Of a stretch of DNA of 64,000 bases, positions 14,154-23,905 are shown one piece after another. Under the pieces are notes generated by a model. That model was not told where the DNA came from, did no database searches, and was given only the letters and a program-made list of their open reading frames with translations. The position numbers were made by a program, and so were the translations under genes. Source of the DNA: Aliterella atlantica CENA595 (GTDB taxonomy: Bacteria; Cyanobacteriota; Cyanobacteriia; Cyanobacteriales; Chroococcidiopsidaceae); assembly GCF_000952155.1 (NCBI RefSeq), contig NZ_JYON01000003.1, positions 124,001 through 188,000 of the forward strand, in the 5' to 3' direction. Position 1 is the stretch's first letter. Each line of letters opens with the position of its first letter.

Positions 14154-17100
14154 TTAATTGTTTGCTACCACCTGTAAAGTAGCAGCAGCAGATCGCCCAA
14201 ATTCTTCCGGTGCGTACTGTAAATGCACTTCTGCGCCAGAATACAGGAATGTACCAGGAGTAACCGAACGAACTAAATAATGCAGGCTATATACTCCAGG
14301 TTGCAAGCTATTACCATAGGCAACAATGCGATCGCTATAAATTGTTTGATAGTCAATTTCCCAGCTATCTTGCGATGCTTGGAAGTACGGCGTAGCAGTT
14401 TGGAAACTTGTATCTACAGCCTCAAAGCCTGCTGGTATGGGGTCAGTAATTATGACATTATTTACCTCATGGTCGGTAGTAATTTCTAACCCAATATCAA
14501 ATACTTGTCCGCTACTTACCTTAAATGGCTCATCATTAGCATACAGTCCATAACGCTGTAGCAATTTTTCTTCATTAGCTGCCCTAATTTCCCGCACCAC
14601 GCGCAACCCATTAAGAGCGCCGCTCTGGTTTCCCTGCAAGCGATAGCGGTAAGCAACTAAGTAATGCAATAATCCTTGACCAGATTTTTTGAGAATTAGA
14701 TCGTGTTTACCGCGTGGAAGTTGAGCAATTGGCACTTTTACATCTAGAGTAGAATTGCCATTGCTTGCTAATTTCGCCGAGGCTAATTGTTTGCCAGCTA
14801 GTTGCACTGTAGCCGTCAAATTATTAGGTTTAGGCTGAATTTGACTGTATTCTACGACCGCTGTTAGAGCTTCAGCGTTGTCATAAGTGCTTGCCCAAGT
14901 CCCCTGTCGTCTTTGTGCCAAAAGTCCTTGTAATAGGCGATCTATAGCTTCTGGTTGGCTATTTTGGGCAATAAATAAGCGCAAAGCTTGAGCTTGGGCT
15001 GTTGTCGGTGAACCGATCCATTCCCAACCTGAAGGTAAATTAACTGTAGCGCTGCGCCCTGTCTGATAAATAGTTTCCTGCAATTGACTAAACAGCGCTT
15101 GAAATTCTTGTTGCCATTGGGGAAACTGGGAGAGGTAACGGGCTAATTTAATTTGGGTAACGGTATCGAATTGACTTCTAGATTCATAAATATCTGCTAA
15201 AAAGTCAGTACGTTTATCTCCTAATGCAGCTAATCCTATTAAAGCTTCTAGTCTTACTTGGTTTTTACACAACTGTTGCTTGCAGAAATCGTATTGACCA
15301 GGATTAGAGAGAATTTTAGCTAAATAAGTCTCCAAACGACTCACCATCGCCGAATTTAGCGTAAATCCAGCCTCCTTAGCTTGAGCGATACTGTGCGCCG
15401 CGTAGGGAGAAATAAAAGGATCGGAAGATTCTTGTTTGGGGAAAGCTGCAAAACCACCGTCCGACTTCTGTAGTTTCTGCAATACTGTTAATGCTTGGCT
15501 AGCTTGGGTTACAGGGTTAAATTCTGGGTTTTGCGAGTAGAATCCGCCTAATTTAGCTAAATTAGCAGCGATCGCTAGTTTACTTGCAGCAGGTTCCAAA
15601 AATGGCAGTTCGTTATCTGCCAAAACTTGCTCGGCGGGTGCGGTAATTTGTCCAATTAATGTACTTGCTGCCGAAACTTCTAAGCCTCCAGTACCGTTAA
15701 CAACATTTTTGTCTACATTTACAGGAATTTTTACCTGCTTGTTAGTTACGCCTGTTTCTACTACTTGTTCGGTGACTTCTAACGGCTTTACTTCCAAAGG
15801 TACGGCAAAAGCATCGCTTGCACCGTTTAATTGAGTTGTAAATTGAATTTGGGTAGTACCGATAGTATTTGCAACCATCGGAAAACGATAAGCGCTAGTT
15901 CCCGATTGTGCCTGAGTTTGCAATCTTCCAGAATTATTAGCAAAGGCTATGCCATCGCTGAGATTGCCATTAATAGCTAGATTTGTCGATTGTCCGGTAT
16001 TGTTAGTAATTGATAAACCACCTTCAAAGCGATCGCCTGGGCGCACAAATTGCGGTAATACTGGATTAGATAGCAAAGGTTTGGTAGTTATAAACGTTGT
16101 TTCGCCATTACCAAAGTGCAAATTGCCATCAGTAGCAACAGCCATCACACGCCAAGTTGTCAAATCGTCGGGTAATTTGAAAGTGATATTAGCTTGCCCA
16201 CTTTCATCAGTTAAAACTGAGCCATTGTAGTAAGCCAAGGCTTGAAAATCTTTCCTAGTACGGGTATTAGCTGCCCCATTGGAAAATCCGCCCCCATATC
16301 CCCAACCTTTTTGTAATGGCGATGAAAGCGGTTGTAAGACTACATCTGGGCGATTGTCTGCAAAACGAGTTGCGATCGCTTGTTGTGCATATACTGTTGA
16401 TACAAGATCCGGTGGTCGATAGCCGCTTAGTTGCAATACAGCCTCATTTACCACCATGACAGTAAATTGTCCTTGGATTGGGCGATTTTGGCTATCTCTA
16501 AGTTCTAGTTTTACTGTTTGTTCGCTACTCGGTGCGAGTGTTTGATTGCTAGCTGTAGCCCCTACTTTTAAGTATTTATCGTCTAAATTAGTAGAAAACG
16601 GTGCAAAACCAACTCTGACTAATTTATCTAACTTTCCTGGTTCTACTTGCGCCAAAGGTTCGCCTTGACGGACTAAAACCGCTTCTACGGCTGCATTCGG
16701 CAGCATATCTTCAGTAACTTGGAATTGAATTTGTGGCGCTGCACCTTTAACTTGAACTATGCGGCGTTCGATAAAGTTGTGACGGATAATTGCAAAATGC
16801 AACTCAGCTTCGGGATAAGGCGACTGAATTAAAACGGTTGCTGTTTCACCAGGCTTGTAGGTATCTTTATCGAGTCTTAGTTCTAAACGATTGTTGCGAT
16901 ATCTACTTCCCCAGTCTACCGGACTATCACCCGCTACCCATATCTGCGTATCTGTAGCAGCGAGATCGTTTTTAGCATCAGCAAAATTAGCGCGAATGCG
17001 ATAGGAACCCGACTCAGAAGGCGTTAGAGTAACTGTTTGCGGAGTCTGTGCTGACCTAATTTCTGTGGTTGCGACAGTTTTGTACTCTAACTGATTTTTA

Positions 17101-19838
17101 GGCGTTTGGCTGCCTTCTATCACTTGAGTTACGCTGCTGTAGATAATTTGTTGCAATTCTAATCGGACTGGTTGCCCTGTTATTACCTTTCCGGCGCGAT
17201 CGCTTACAATTACTTGTACTGGTAAAGATTTACCTGCATCGGCTACAAAATTGCTTTGCAAACCAATCAGGCGATCGCTCGGTAATACTGTAAATGTCTG
17301 CGAATCTGATACTGATAAATTAGACACATCTGTAACTTCTGCGTCTACTTGATAAGTCACTGGATAAGGTACATCTTTTGCTACTGGGATAACTTGACTG
17401 CTTTTCCCTGCTGCATCTAATACCTGGTTGGCTTGCAGCACATCTGTGGTAATTTCTGGCGCTTCCTCTGGCCAAAACCACTTGCGTCCAAAAGTGAATT
17501 TATCCCAGCCTTGGGGTGTAAAATCTGTTTGGCGGCGCGTGACATAGTATTGAACTTTACCCCCTTCTACGGGAGAACCAAATAAGTAGTTACTCACTGC
17601 TTTTGCTTCTACCTTATCGCCAATAGCCGCGAATTCTTTATCTAGAGCGAGTGCGACTTTAAAATTAGGCGGTTTAAACTGGGCAACGCGAAATTCTCCT
17701 GATATTTCCGCACCATTATCAGCTTTTGCCCGAATTGAGTAGTAACCTAAAGCTTGACTGGGTTTAATAGGCAATTCTACAGAAAACGTGCCAAAGTCGT
17801 TAGTTGTGCGATCGCCTAAATTAGTCTTTTTACCATCAGGATCTTCTAAAGTAACTGCATAGCGGGTATTTTTATCTTGCTGGAGATTTCCTGCTTGCAG
17901 ATAGTACGCCATCGCAGTAAACCAAGCTTTTTCGCCTGGCTGGTACAACTGTCTATCGGAAAAAATTACGCCTCTAGATTCTGGTTTGCCATTATCCCAA
18001 CCTGCATCAATACCGTAATCGTAAGCACCGCTGTATTGCAAGGAACGAGCAAAAGCCCAATCATTACCTTCTTTAGCGATCGCAAGTAGTTGTGGTGCAT
18101 CATCAGAATTGGGATAACATTGCTGCAAATCTGAGCGATTGAATAATACTGTACCAGTGGAGTCAGTTTTGGCGATCGCGCATGGTTGAGGTTGGATTCT
18201 AGTTTTTGCTTCTAACTTTGACTGATAAATCTCTACTGCTGCATTACTTACAACTGCACCATCGCTGAGGTGATGCACTCGCACTAAGCCAGAATCGGGA
18301 AACCACTGTGCAAATATGCCTAAATTAGTTAGCTGTACTAATCCATAATTAACAGGTTCGCGCCATTGCTGTTTGCCATTTTCTTCGTAGCGATTAGTTC
18401 GTGCTTGCACTCCGTAAGCTAGCATTCCTGTAGCTGCGTCGAGTTTTTCCCGTAAAGGTACAGCAATATCTTTATACTGATTTTTCTTACTAGATACTTT
18501 AAAACTTTGCCAACTAGCAAGATTAGGTAGTAAATCGTTCCCTTCACCTCTAGGATAAGCGGAATCTGTATAAACTAAATCTGTAGGCTGTACTACCTGA
18601 TAAGCTGCTTTGTACCTTGATTCTGGCAAATTGACTGTAGAAATATTTAGTTGCAAATCCTTACCAGAGGGAAAAATATTTAAGTCTGATGGAACCCAAA
18701 TATCGCCTGTCAAATCTCCGGTTTCGTACTTTAGCTTTAGTGGTTTACCTAAAGTTTGCCCAAATTTATCCTTGAGGTTTGCATCTAGGGTAATTGTGTA
18801 AGTAGTTGCAGGTTCTAAAGCATAAGGATTGAGATTAACAACTCTATCGCCTTCATAAACTTGGACTAATCGAGGAGATTGCTTAGGTGTAGGAGTAACT
18901 GTAATATGTTCGTTAGCTGCTGCTACCAAACCATTGTTAAATTGCAACTGAGCGATACCTTTAACAAAACGTGCATCTGGTTGTCCGAAAAATTGGATAT
19001 TCTCAAAAGCTAGTGGTGAATAAGTTGCAACCTTACTTATAAATGGCATTTCGGTAGGTAAATTACCATTAATAGGGCGCAAACCAGAACTTGCTTCCCA
19101 CTGGTATTTAGTTGCTTTGTTCAGAGTTTGACGCGGTTCTAAGGTATAAACCCAATTATGAGTAGATGGATCGAAGTTATCTTGCGGTTGAGGATCTTCC
19201 GTCTTATCTTCTAATGCAACATTAAATGCAATACTTTGTTTTTTTCCTTCAGGGATCAGCTTGACGCGCTCTTTGAGAGAGTCTATATCCAGTTCTACAT
19301 TTGAGGTAAACTTCAGCTTGGGATTGATATCAATGGGTTCAACTTCGCCACTCTCGCTAGTTCCAGGCAGATTAGTTAGCTTAATTGCTTCGGTGTTAAA
19401 AGTCCAAGCTAAATCTTGCTCTAAACGATGATTTTTTAAGTCTGCAAGTCCTGCTTTCAGCGTAACTCTAACTCGCGTTGCTTTCGGTAATGCTGATTCG
19501 GCTTGAAAACCGATCATTCGGGGAGTAAGAAAGCGAAATTGACCCTTTAAAGGCGGAAAAACTGCTAATTTCTGTAAAATTTGCTGTTGGTTAAGGCTAT
19601 CGATACTTTCAACTGGAATTAAAGCTTCCTTAAAACGGATGCGAATTTGCGATCGCACTTGGGTTTCCCCAACTGGACTAATTTGTTCGATCCAGTCTGG
19701 TAATTGCGGTGTAGGAAGAGGCGCAACTGCTGGTAAAGGTTCGTTTCTAGAGAGATTGGCAACATTACAGCTTGCTATGCCAAGTAGGATAGAAACTGCT
19801 AATAATATCTGTATTCCACATCTAACAATAGCTTGCAT
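14154..19838 (-). CDS. Alpha-2-macroglobulin-family lipoprotein without the thioester motif
   Basis: A 1894-residue bacterial alpha-2-macroglobulin. Residues 1-24 are a lipoprotein signal with lipobox IASC (Cys24), so it is anchored to a membrane. The N-terminal third has macroglobulin Ig-like domains with a Big-type start (IRIRFKEALIPV). A bait-like middle follows, then the A2M domain (WRVMAVATDGN at about 1230-1260) and the alpha-helical thioester domain (about 1390-1640: QKSDGGFAAFP, DPFISPYAAHSIAQAKEAG). At the place of the GCxEQ thioester (near residue 1410, bases 15580-15623) the sequence reads NELPFLEPAAS, so no thioester can form. Known bacterial homologues trap proteases in the periplasm, usually next to pbpC; here no pbpC is adjacent. 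Start ATG 19838 with AAGGG before it. Confidence 0.9.
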   Translation of the reverse strand: MQAIVRCGIQILLAVSILLGIASCNVANLSRNEPLPAVAPLPTPQLPDWIEQISPVGETQVRSQIRIRFKEALIPVESIDSLNQQQILQKLAVFPPLKGQFRFLTPRMIGFQAESALPKATRVRVTLKAGLADLKNHRLEQDLAWTFNTEAIKLTNLPGTSESGEVEPIDINPKLKFTSNVELDIDSLKERVKLIPEGKKQSIAFNVALEDKTEDPQPQDNFDPSTHNWVYTLEPRQTLNKATKYQWEASSGLRPINGNLPTEMPFISKVATYSPLAFENIQFFGQPDARFVKGIAQLQFNNGLVAAANEHITVTPTPKQSPRLVQVYEGDRVVNLNPYALEPATTYTITLDANLKDKFGQTLGKPLKLKYETGDLTGDIWVPSDLNIFPSGKDLQLNISTVNLPESRYKAAYQVVQPTDLVYTDSAYPRGEGNDLLPNLASWQSFKVSSKKNQYKDIAVPLREKLDAATGMLAYGVQARTNRYEENGKQQWREPVNYGLVQLTNLGIFAQWFPDSGLVRVHHLSDGAVVSNAAVEIYQSKLEAKTRIQPQPCAIAKTDSTGTVLFNRSDLQQCYPNSDDAPQLLAIAKEGNDWAFARSLQYSGAYDYGIDAGWDNGKPESRGVIFSDRQLYQPGEKAWFTAMAYYLQAGNLQQDKNTRYAVTLEDPDGKKTNLGDRTTNDFGTFSVELPIKPSQALGYYSIRAKADNGAEISGEFRVAQFKPPNFKVALALDKEFAAIGDKVEAKAVSNYLFGSPVEGGKVQYYVTRRQTDFTPQGWDKFTFGRKWFWPEEAPEITTDVLQANQVLDAAGKSSQVIPVAKDVPYPVTYQVDAEVTDVSNLSVSDSQTFTVLPSDRLIGLQSNFVADAGKSLPVQVIVSDRAGKVITGQPVRLELQQIIYSSVTQVIEGSQTPKNQLEYKTVATTEIRSAQTPQTVTLTPSESGSYRIRANFADAKNDLAATDTQIWVAGDSPVDWGSRYRNNRLELRLDKDTYKPGETATVLIQSPYPEAELHFAIIRHNFIERRIVQVKGAAPQIQFQVTEDMLPNAAVEAVLVRQGEPLAQVEPGKLDKLVRVGFAPFSTNLDDKYLKVGATASNQTLAPSSEQTVKLELRDSQNRPIQGQFTVMVVNEAVLQLSGYRPPDLVSTVYAQQAIATRFADNRPDVVLQPLSSPLQKGWGYGGGFSNGAANTRTRKDFQALAYYNGSVLTDESGQANITFKLPDDLTTWRVMAVATDGNLHFGNGETTFITTKPLLSNPVLPQFVRPGDRFEGGLSITNNTGQSTNLAINGNLSDGIAFANNSGRLQTQAQSGTSAYRFPMVANTIGTTQIQFTTQLNGASDAFAVPLEVKPLEVTEQVVETGVTNKQVKIPVNVDKNVVNGTGGLEVSAASTLIGQITAPAEQVLADNELPFLEPAASKLAIAANLAKLGGFYSQNPEFNPVTQASQALTVLQKLQKSDGGFAAFPKQESSDPFISPYAAHSIAQAKEAGFTLNSAMVSRLETYLAKILSNPGQYDFCKQQLCKNQVRLEALIGLAALGDKRTDFLADIYESRSQFDTVTQIKLARYLSQFPQWQQEFQALFSQLQETIYQTGRSATVNLPSGWEWIGSPTTAQAQALRLFIAQNSQPEAIDRLLQGLLAQRRQGTWASTYDNAEALTAVVEYSQIQPKPNNLTATVQLAGKQLASAKLASNGNSTLDVKVPIAQLPRGKHDLILKKSGQGLLHYLVAYRYRLQGNQSGALNGLRVVREIRAANEEKLLQRYGLYANDEPFKVSSGQVFDIGLEITTDHEVNNVIITDPIPAGFEAVDTSFQTATPYFQASQDSWEIDYQTIYSDRIVAYGNSLQPGVYSLHYLVRSVTPGTFLYSGAEVHLQYAPEEFGRSAAATLQVVANN

Positions 19839-19958
19839 ATATGCCCTTTACCACACCTAATCGATTAAAGCCTACAAACTAGACTAATTAGGGCGATCGC
19901 AAAGTTCCTTAATCAAGCGGTGGCACTTTATACTAATAAACTAGAGTAGGAAAAGAAC

Positions 19959-20153
19959 ATGGCTAGAGACGAACGAGACTTAAGAAAACTCAGCCTCAGA
20001 AAGTTGGACAATTTACGACAGGAAGTAATAGCTGAAGAAGTCAGAAGAATTGAGGAAGATCCAAAGGTTTTTGTTGTTTCTGCTACCGCACCCATCGAAG
20101 AAGATTTGAAAATAGTAGATGCTATCCTTGCTAATACCGACTCCAGCAAATAG
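19959..20153 (+). CDS. 64-residue charged protein of unknown function
   Basis: Begins MARDERDLRKLSLRKLDNL, then EEVRRIEEDPKVFVV and ends NTDSSK. It is a short, strongly charged helical protein with no signal or membrane segment. GGAAAAG lies seven bases before the ATG. It stands alone, divergent from the macroglobulin and convergent with the MAPEG gene. I know no family for it. The codon pattern looks coding, and the opposite-strand frames here overlap the MAPEG gene and are less likely. Confidence 0.55.
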   Translation: MARDERDLRKLSLRKLDNLRQEVIAEEVRRIEEDPKVFVVSATAPIEEDLKIVDAILANTDSSK

Positions 20154-20179
20154 ACATAAAGATAGCTTGTTTTTCTCAA

Positions 20180-20599
20180 CTATAAGACTGCTAGGGTAGT
20201 TAAAGCGACTAAGCAACCTAGCTGGATGGCAAAACTGAGAACACGAAATTTTGGATCGAACCCAGCGATGTGAATGATTGAGTGTACGAGTCGAAATACA
20301 ATGTACGCCATGACAAGTAGATTTATCGCTGTTCCTGAAACGCCGCGCACTGTCAGCAAAAGTACAACTGCTGCATACAATGATAGGTTTTCTATCAAGT
20401 TTGCGTGTACTCGCAATAGTCTCCACAGCAAACTTTCCTCATTTTGGATGCCAAAATCTTTGACTGCACCACCAGTAGATAGATGCCGAATTCTGACTGC
20501 AAGTAGCAGAATGACGATAGCGATCGCCCATAAAATAAAAATAGCTAAACCCCAAAGAGGCGGAGTCATTTCAATAGCCATTATTGCTGTTTGTTGCAT
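20180..20599 (-). CDS. MAPEG-family membrane protein
   Basis: A 139-residue protein with four hydrophobic segments (about 14-36, 68-84, 88-108, 118-137). The MAPEG signature is clear: RVHANLIENLSLYAAVV, then VFRLVHSIIH. MAPEG proteins include glutathione transferases and peroxidases acting on lipid-like substrates in membranes; the bacterial members are mostly unassigned. It follows an AraC-type regulator on the same strand after a gap of about 106 bp, which may control it. Start is ATG 20599; ATG 20581 (MAIEMTPP) is also possible. Confidence 0.85.
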   Translation of the reverse strand: MQQTAIMAIEMTPPLWGLAIFILWAIAIVILLLAVRIRHLSTGGAVKDFGIQNEESLLWRLLRVHANLIENLSLYAAVVLLLTVRGVSGTAINLLVMAYIVFRLVHSIIHIAGFDPKFRVLSFAIQLGCLVALTTLAVL

Positions 20600-20705
20600 A
20601 GCTTTCTCTACTAAAAACCTACTAACAGCTTAGAAAGAACTTTGGCGATCGCTCTAGAATAAAGTTGCGGTATTTTAGTAAATTCTTGCGTTAGGAAGCA
20701 CTGCA

Positions 20706-21626
20706 CTACTTGTTATCTCTTGCTTGCAACAGTTGTTTAGGGGTAATGCCAACAGCGCGTTTAAAATATCTTGTCAAGTGACTTTGATCGCAAAACCCTA
20801 CTCGATGAGCAATTTCTGCAATGCTAAGTTCGCTGTGTTGCAATAGATATCTAGCTTTCTCAATCCGACACTGCAAAATGTACTGATGAGGTGTTATACC
20901 CATACTTTGCTTAAATAAACGCAAAAAGTGATACGAACTTATTTGAGCGACTTCTGCAAGGTCAATTAGCTTCACATCTTGAGCGAGATTAGTATTGATA
21001 TACTCTCTTATCTGTTGCAACTTCGATCGCGATAATCCATCTACATAGCTAGAAAGCTTTGGTTTGGTGGTGCAATATTGCCGTAATAAGTGAATGGCTA
21101 ATGTTGTTTTGAGACTGTCAATCAGCAAATCGCCACCGATTTTGTCAGACTCTACTTCTGCTCTCAATGCTGAAACGATACCTTGAATTAAGGCATCTTG
21201 CTCGGTCATATAATGAGGAATAAGTTCAATGCGATCGCTATCTACCCAATCTTGACCTATTTGTTTGAGCAGCAATGGATCGAACGCTACAATTGCAAAC
21301 TGAGATAAAATCTGCCAATTGCAGCGCTGTGAAATACCAGCAGGAATAATTGCAACATCGCCTTGATTGCGTACTTCCATTTTGCGCTTGTTATCCAACC
21401 ATCGCTCACCTGTGCGATCGCCTGATGTATAAAAAGGCGGACAATGAGCAATAACGTGCCAAGTACCTTGATGTTCGGGTGTATCGAACTTTGGTTGTTG
21501 GTGAAGCTCAAAATAGATACTATCCCATCCTGAGCTTTTCAAGATAGCAGGTTGAGGCAGCAAAAAATCTGTTGCCTTTTCCTGACTGAAATCCAGTATT
21601 TTGATTTCTTGCTCTTGCCTTCCCAT
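20706..21626 (-). CDS. AraC-family transcription regulator
   Basis: A 306-residue regulator. The C-terminal 100 residues carry two helix-turn-helix motifs (VKLIDLAEVAQISSYHFLRL and LSIAEIAHRVGFCDQSHLTR) followed by FKRAVGITPKQLL, the AraC signature. The N-terminal 190 residues form the effector domain (WHVIAHCPPFYTSG, VAIIPAGISQRCNW), a cupin-like form without obvious metal ligands. The inducer is unknown. It lies upstream of the MAPEG gene and divergent from a Uma2 gene, both possible targets. Confidence 0.9.
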   Translation of the reverse strand: MGRQEQEIKILDFSQEKATDFLLPQPAILKSSGWDSIYFELHQQPKFDTPEHQGTWHVIAHCPPFYTSGDRTGERWLDNKRKMEVRNQGDVAIIPAGISQRCNWQILSQFAIVAFDPLLLKQIGQDWVDSDRIELIPHYMTEQDALIQGIVSALRAEVESDKIGGDLLIDSLKTTLAIHLLRQYCTTKPKLSSYVDGLSRSKLQQIREYINTNLAQDVKLIDLAEVAQISSYHFLRLFKQSMGITPHQYILQCRIEKARYLLQHSELSIAEIAHRVGFCDQSHLTRYFKRAVGITPKQLLQARDNK

Positions 21627-21719
21627 CTTGGCTCAAAATGAAGTAGAGATGCTTCTATTTATAACAAGCATCTATCAAACAGCTAAAATTCAAGCAGTAG
21701 AGTCCAAGAGTAACCCGTT

Positions 21720-22502
21720 ATGCTACAGTACGATCCTCTGCAATACTTACCATCTGCTACAGAACTGCCGGATTCTGACGATACACCTGTGGATAACGAA
21801 TTTCAAGAGCTAATTCCTGGTTTATTACGTTCAATTTTGGCTTTATTGTGGAAAGACCGCCAAGATTGGTTTTTTGCTATAGATATGGGTATTTACTACA
21901 GCTATACTCCTGGAGTTCGTCCAACCCCTATAGTTCCTGATGGTTTCCTCAGTATTGGCGTACCAAGGCGCAGAAACAATAAAGGACGCTTGAGTTACGT
22001 ACTGTGGGAAGAAAATAATATTGTTCCCTTAATAGTTTTTGAAGTAGTCTCGCAAACTTACGGGGGCGAGTACGATACTAAGATTGCAAAATACACTCAA
22101 TTAGGAGCGCCGTACTACATAATTTACAACCCTGACTATTCTAGAAGAGACAAGCACGAAGTTTTAGAAGTTTATCGCCTAGTAGATGGGGTTTATGTTA
22201 GACAACCAGGCGATCCTGTATGGATACCCGAAATTGAGCTAGCAATTGGTACGGGGCAAGGCAATTATCAAGGATGGAATCGGCAATGGTTATACTGGTA
22301 CGATCGCCAAGGAAATAGATATCCATCTCTTGAGGAACGAACCGAAGCTGCCCTGCAACAAGCCGAAGCCGCCCAGCAACAAGCCGAAGCCGCCCAGCAA
22401 CAAGCCGAAGCCGCCCAGCAACAAGCTAATCAAGCTGAACAAGACTTGCAATCGCTAAGAGCTAAGTTACGCGCACAAGGAATAGATCCAGATACTTTAT
22501 AA
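21720..22502 (+). CDS. Uma2-family protein with C-terminal AQQQAEA repeats
   Basis: A 260-residue member of the longer Uma2/DUF820 subgroup. Core motifs: PVDNEFQELIPGLLRS at the N-terminus, the active-site-like PDGFLSIGVPRR and IVFEVVSQTYGGE equivalents (LIVFEVVSQTYG), and YYIIYNPD. Residues 200-240 are a coiled coil made of 7-residue AQQQAEA repeats encoded by a 21-bp tandem repeat, so length is likely to vary between strains. ATG 21720; no strong ribosome binding site. Function of the family unsettled. Confidence 0.82.
   Translation: MLQYDPLQYLPSATELPDSDDTPVDNEFQELIPGLLRSILALLWKDRQDWFFAIDMGIYYSYTPGVRPTPIVPDGFLSIGVPRRRNNKGRLSYVLWEENNIVPLIVFEVVSQTYGGEYDTKIAKYTQLGAPYYIIYNPDYSRRDKHEVLEVYRLVDGVYVRQPGDPVWIPEIELAIGTGQGNYQGWNRQWLYWYDRQGNRYPSLEERTEAALQQAEAAQQQAEAAQQQAEAAQQQANQAEQDLQSLRAKLRAQGIDPDTL
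22356..22424 (+). repeat. 21-bp tandem repeat, 3.3 copies, within Uma2 gene
   Basis: CAACAAGCCGAAGCCGCCCA plus G repeats identically at 22356, 22377 and 22398 and then decays. Because the period is 21 bases, the frame is kept when copies are gained or lost. Confidence 0.9.
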
Positions 22503-22553
22503 GAAATGCGATCGCTGGCTCAAACCTTGCTTGTAAAGTGATGATAAACTTTT

Positions 22554-22590
22554 TTACGAACGTAAATGAACGCAGATAAACGCAGATGCA
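22554..22590. repeat. AACGCAGAT-type dispersed repeat
   Basis: ACGAACGTAAATGAACGCAG is followed by ATAAACGCAGATGC: direct copies of AACGCAGAT. The same family appears inverted at 57840-57880 (CATCTGCGTT, CATCTGCGTG). It lies in the spacer between convergent genes. Confidence 0.6.
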
Positions 22591-22631
22591 AGCTGGAAAT
22601 CGCTGTAATGTTACGATGAGCGATCGCTAGT

Positions 22632-23429
22632 TTAATCGGCTATAGATTTAACTGTATTGCGTCTTCTGCTACTAAATAATACTAATAATCCCAGAAAGAT
22701 TGCTGCTAATACTGCTGTAATCCAGATAATCGGGCTATTTAACTGTCGAATCGCGATCGCTATATATGCCCAAATAAATACTAAGGTAAAGGCGATGTCT
22801 GCACGTTGGATAGCAACAACAGATGCGATCGCTGTAGCTACTACTAGCATAATTGCCGTCCAGTTCGCGCTACTAATACCCCAACCATACCAGTTAGATA
22901 CATAAAGAGCAGAAGCAACGTTGACAATTGTGGCTACAGATATCCAGCCTAGATAAATACTAAAGGGTACGTGCGCCAGCCATTTGCGATCGCGTAATAC
23001 TCTTTCTTTTCCGATACCTAACTGCAAGTAAGCACCAATCAAGGCAAGCAAAATTGCTAACATTGCTACTACAGATAGCCAAAATAGCTGCATAGTGAAC
23101 AGATACACCCAAGCAATCTGAGCGATACAAGCAATAATTAGTAAAATATTTACACCCTGTATTGTCGGATGGCGACGCTGCGAAGGACGCAGTTGGTAAA
23201 TACCATAAGCAATTAAGCCTAAATAAATCAAGCCCCAAATAGCAAAGGCATAATTAGCTGGAGTAATCATTACTCCTTGCAAAGTAGTATTAGCGATTTC
23301 CCCTATATTTGCGCCTCTAGGTGGAAAAAAATTCGAGAAGATGTTTACAGTCAAAGTAGCGAGGATAGCGATAAAAGTTGCGATCGCAAGCCCCATACCC
23401 GAACTAGACTTTGTTGTAGATGCTTTCAT
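22632..23429 (-). CDS. TspO/tryptophan-rich sensory-like membrane protein
   Basis: A 265-residue protein with about eight membrane segments. ITPANYAFAIWGLIYLGLI and later YLGWISVATIVNVA, WYGWGISSANWTAIML resemble the cyanobacterial family usually called tryptophan-rich sensory proteins, distantly related to TspO/MBR. It is longer than canonical TspO (about 160 residues), and ligand binding (tetrapyrrole or otherwise) cannot be confirmed. Start ATG 23429. Convergent with the Uma2 gene, with repeat DNA between. Confidence 0.65.
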   Translation of the reverse strand: MKASTTKSSSGMGLAIATFIAILATLTVNIFSNFFPPRGANIGEIANTTLQGVMITPANYAFAIWGLIYLGLIAYGIYQLRPSQRRHPTIQGVNILLIIACIAQIAWVYLFTMQLFWLSVVAMLAILLALIGAYLQLGIGKERVLRDRKWLAHVPFSIYLGWISVATIVNVASALYVSNWYGWGISSANWTAIMLVVATAIASVVAIQRADIAFTLVFIWAYIAIAIRQLNSPIIWITAVLAAIFLGLLVLFSSRRRNTVKSIAD

Positions 23430-23550
23430 CTGATTTTGGTTACAACGCCTAAGCTAATTTTTGCTGCAAACGTAGCCAAATATCCCCTAGCTATAGCTAG
23501 ATAATTTTGTTGTGTCAGCGATCGCATTTTTAGTTGTAAGCTACTTTTGC

Positions 23551-23751
23551 CTATTTAACCGAATACCTTTTTTCTAGCCAGTTAAATACTTGCTCTAACT
23601 GTTCTAAACTTAATATCCCCTCTTGCCACAATATCATTGGCAGTAAAGTTTTGTCTTCTAATTGGTTTTGGGCTTTGGTTATGCACTCGCTAGAAACGCC
23701 CATCTCTTCTTGGAGAAATCTTATTAAGTTTATCTGTGTTTTAGATAACAT
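23551..23751 (-). CDS. DUF2949 family protein
   Basis: A 66-residue protein matching the cyanobacterial DUF2949 pattern: LIRFLQEEMGVS, then LLPMILWQEGILSLEQLEQVF and NWLE at the end. It is soluble and helical. The function is unknown; members are found almost only in cyanobacteria. ATG start at 23751 and no neighbour is close enough to suggest an operon. Confidence 0.8.
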   Translation of the reverse strand: MLSKTQINLIRFLQEEMGVSSECITKAQNQLEDKTLLPMILWQEGILSLEQLEQVFNWLEKRYSVK

Positions 23752-23905
23752 TAAGTTACTTAAAATTGACTGTCGAATAATCTAGCAGTAATTTTTCGAT
23801 TTTCTTACTTGTTAACAAAAAATTAATATAAAATTTAGGTAAATATTCTATCAATAAAATAATACTGTATAGTTAATTGCCTATTTAGATGTGTTGAGAA
23901 GGAAT

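Noticed and set aside
20013..20426. 137-codon minus-strand frame overlapping the MAPEG gene
   Set aside because: MAPEG motifs fix the true frame; this one crosses its stop and the opposite small gene.
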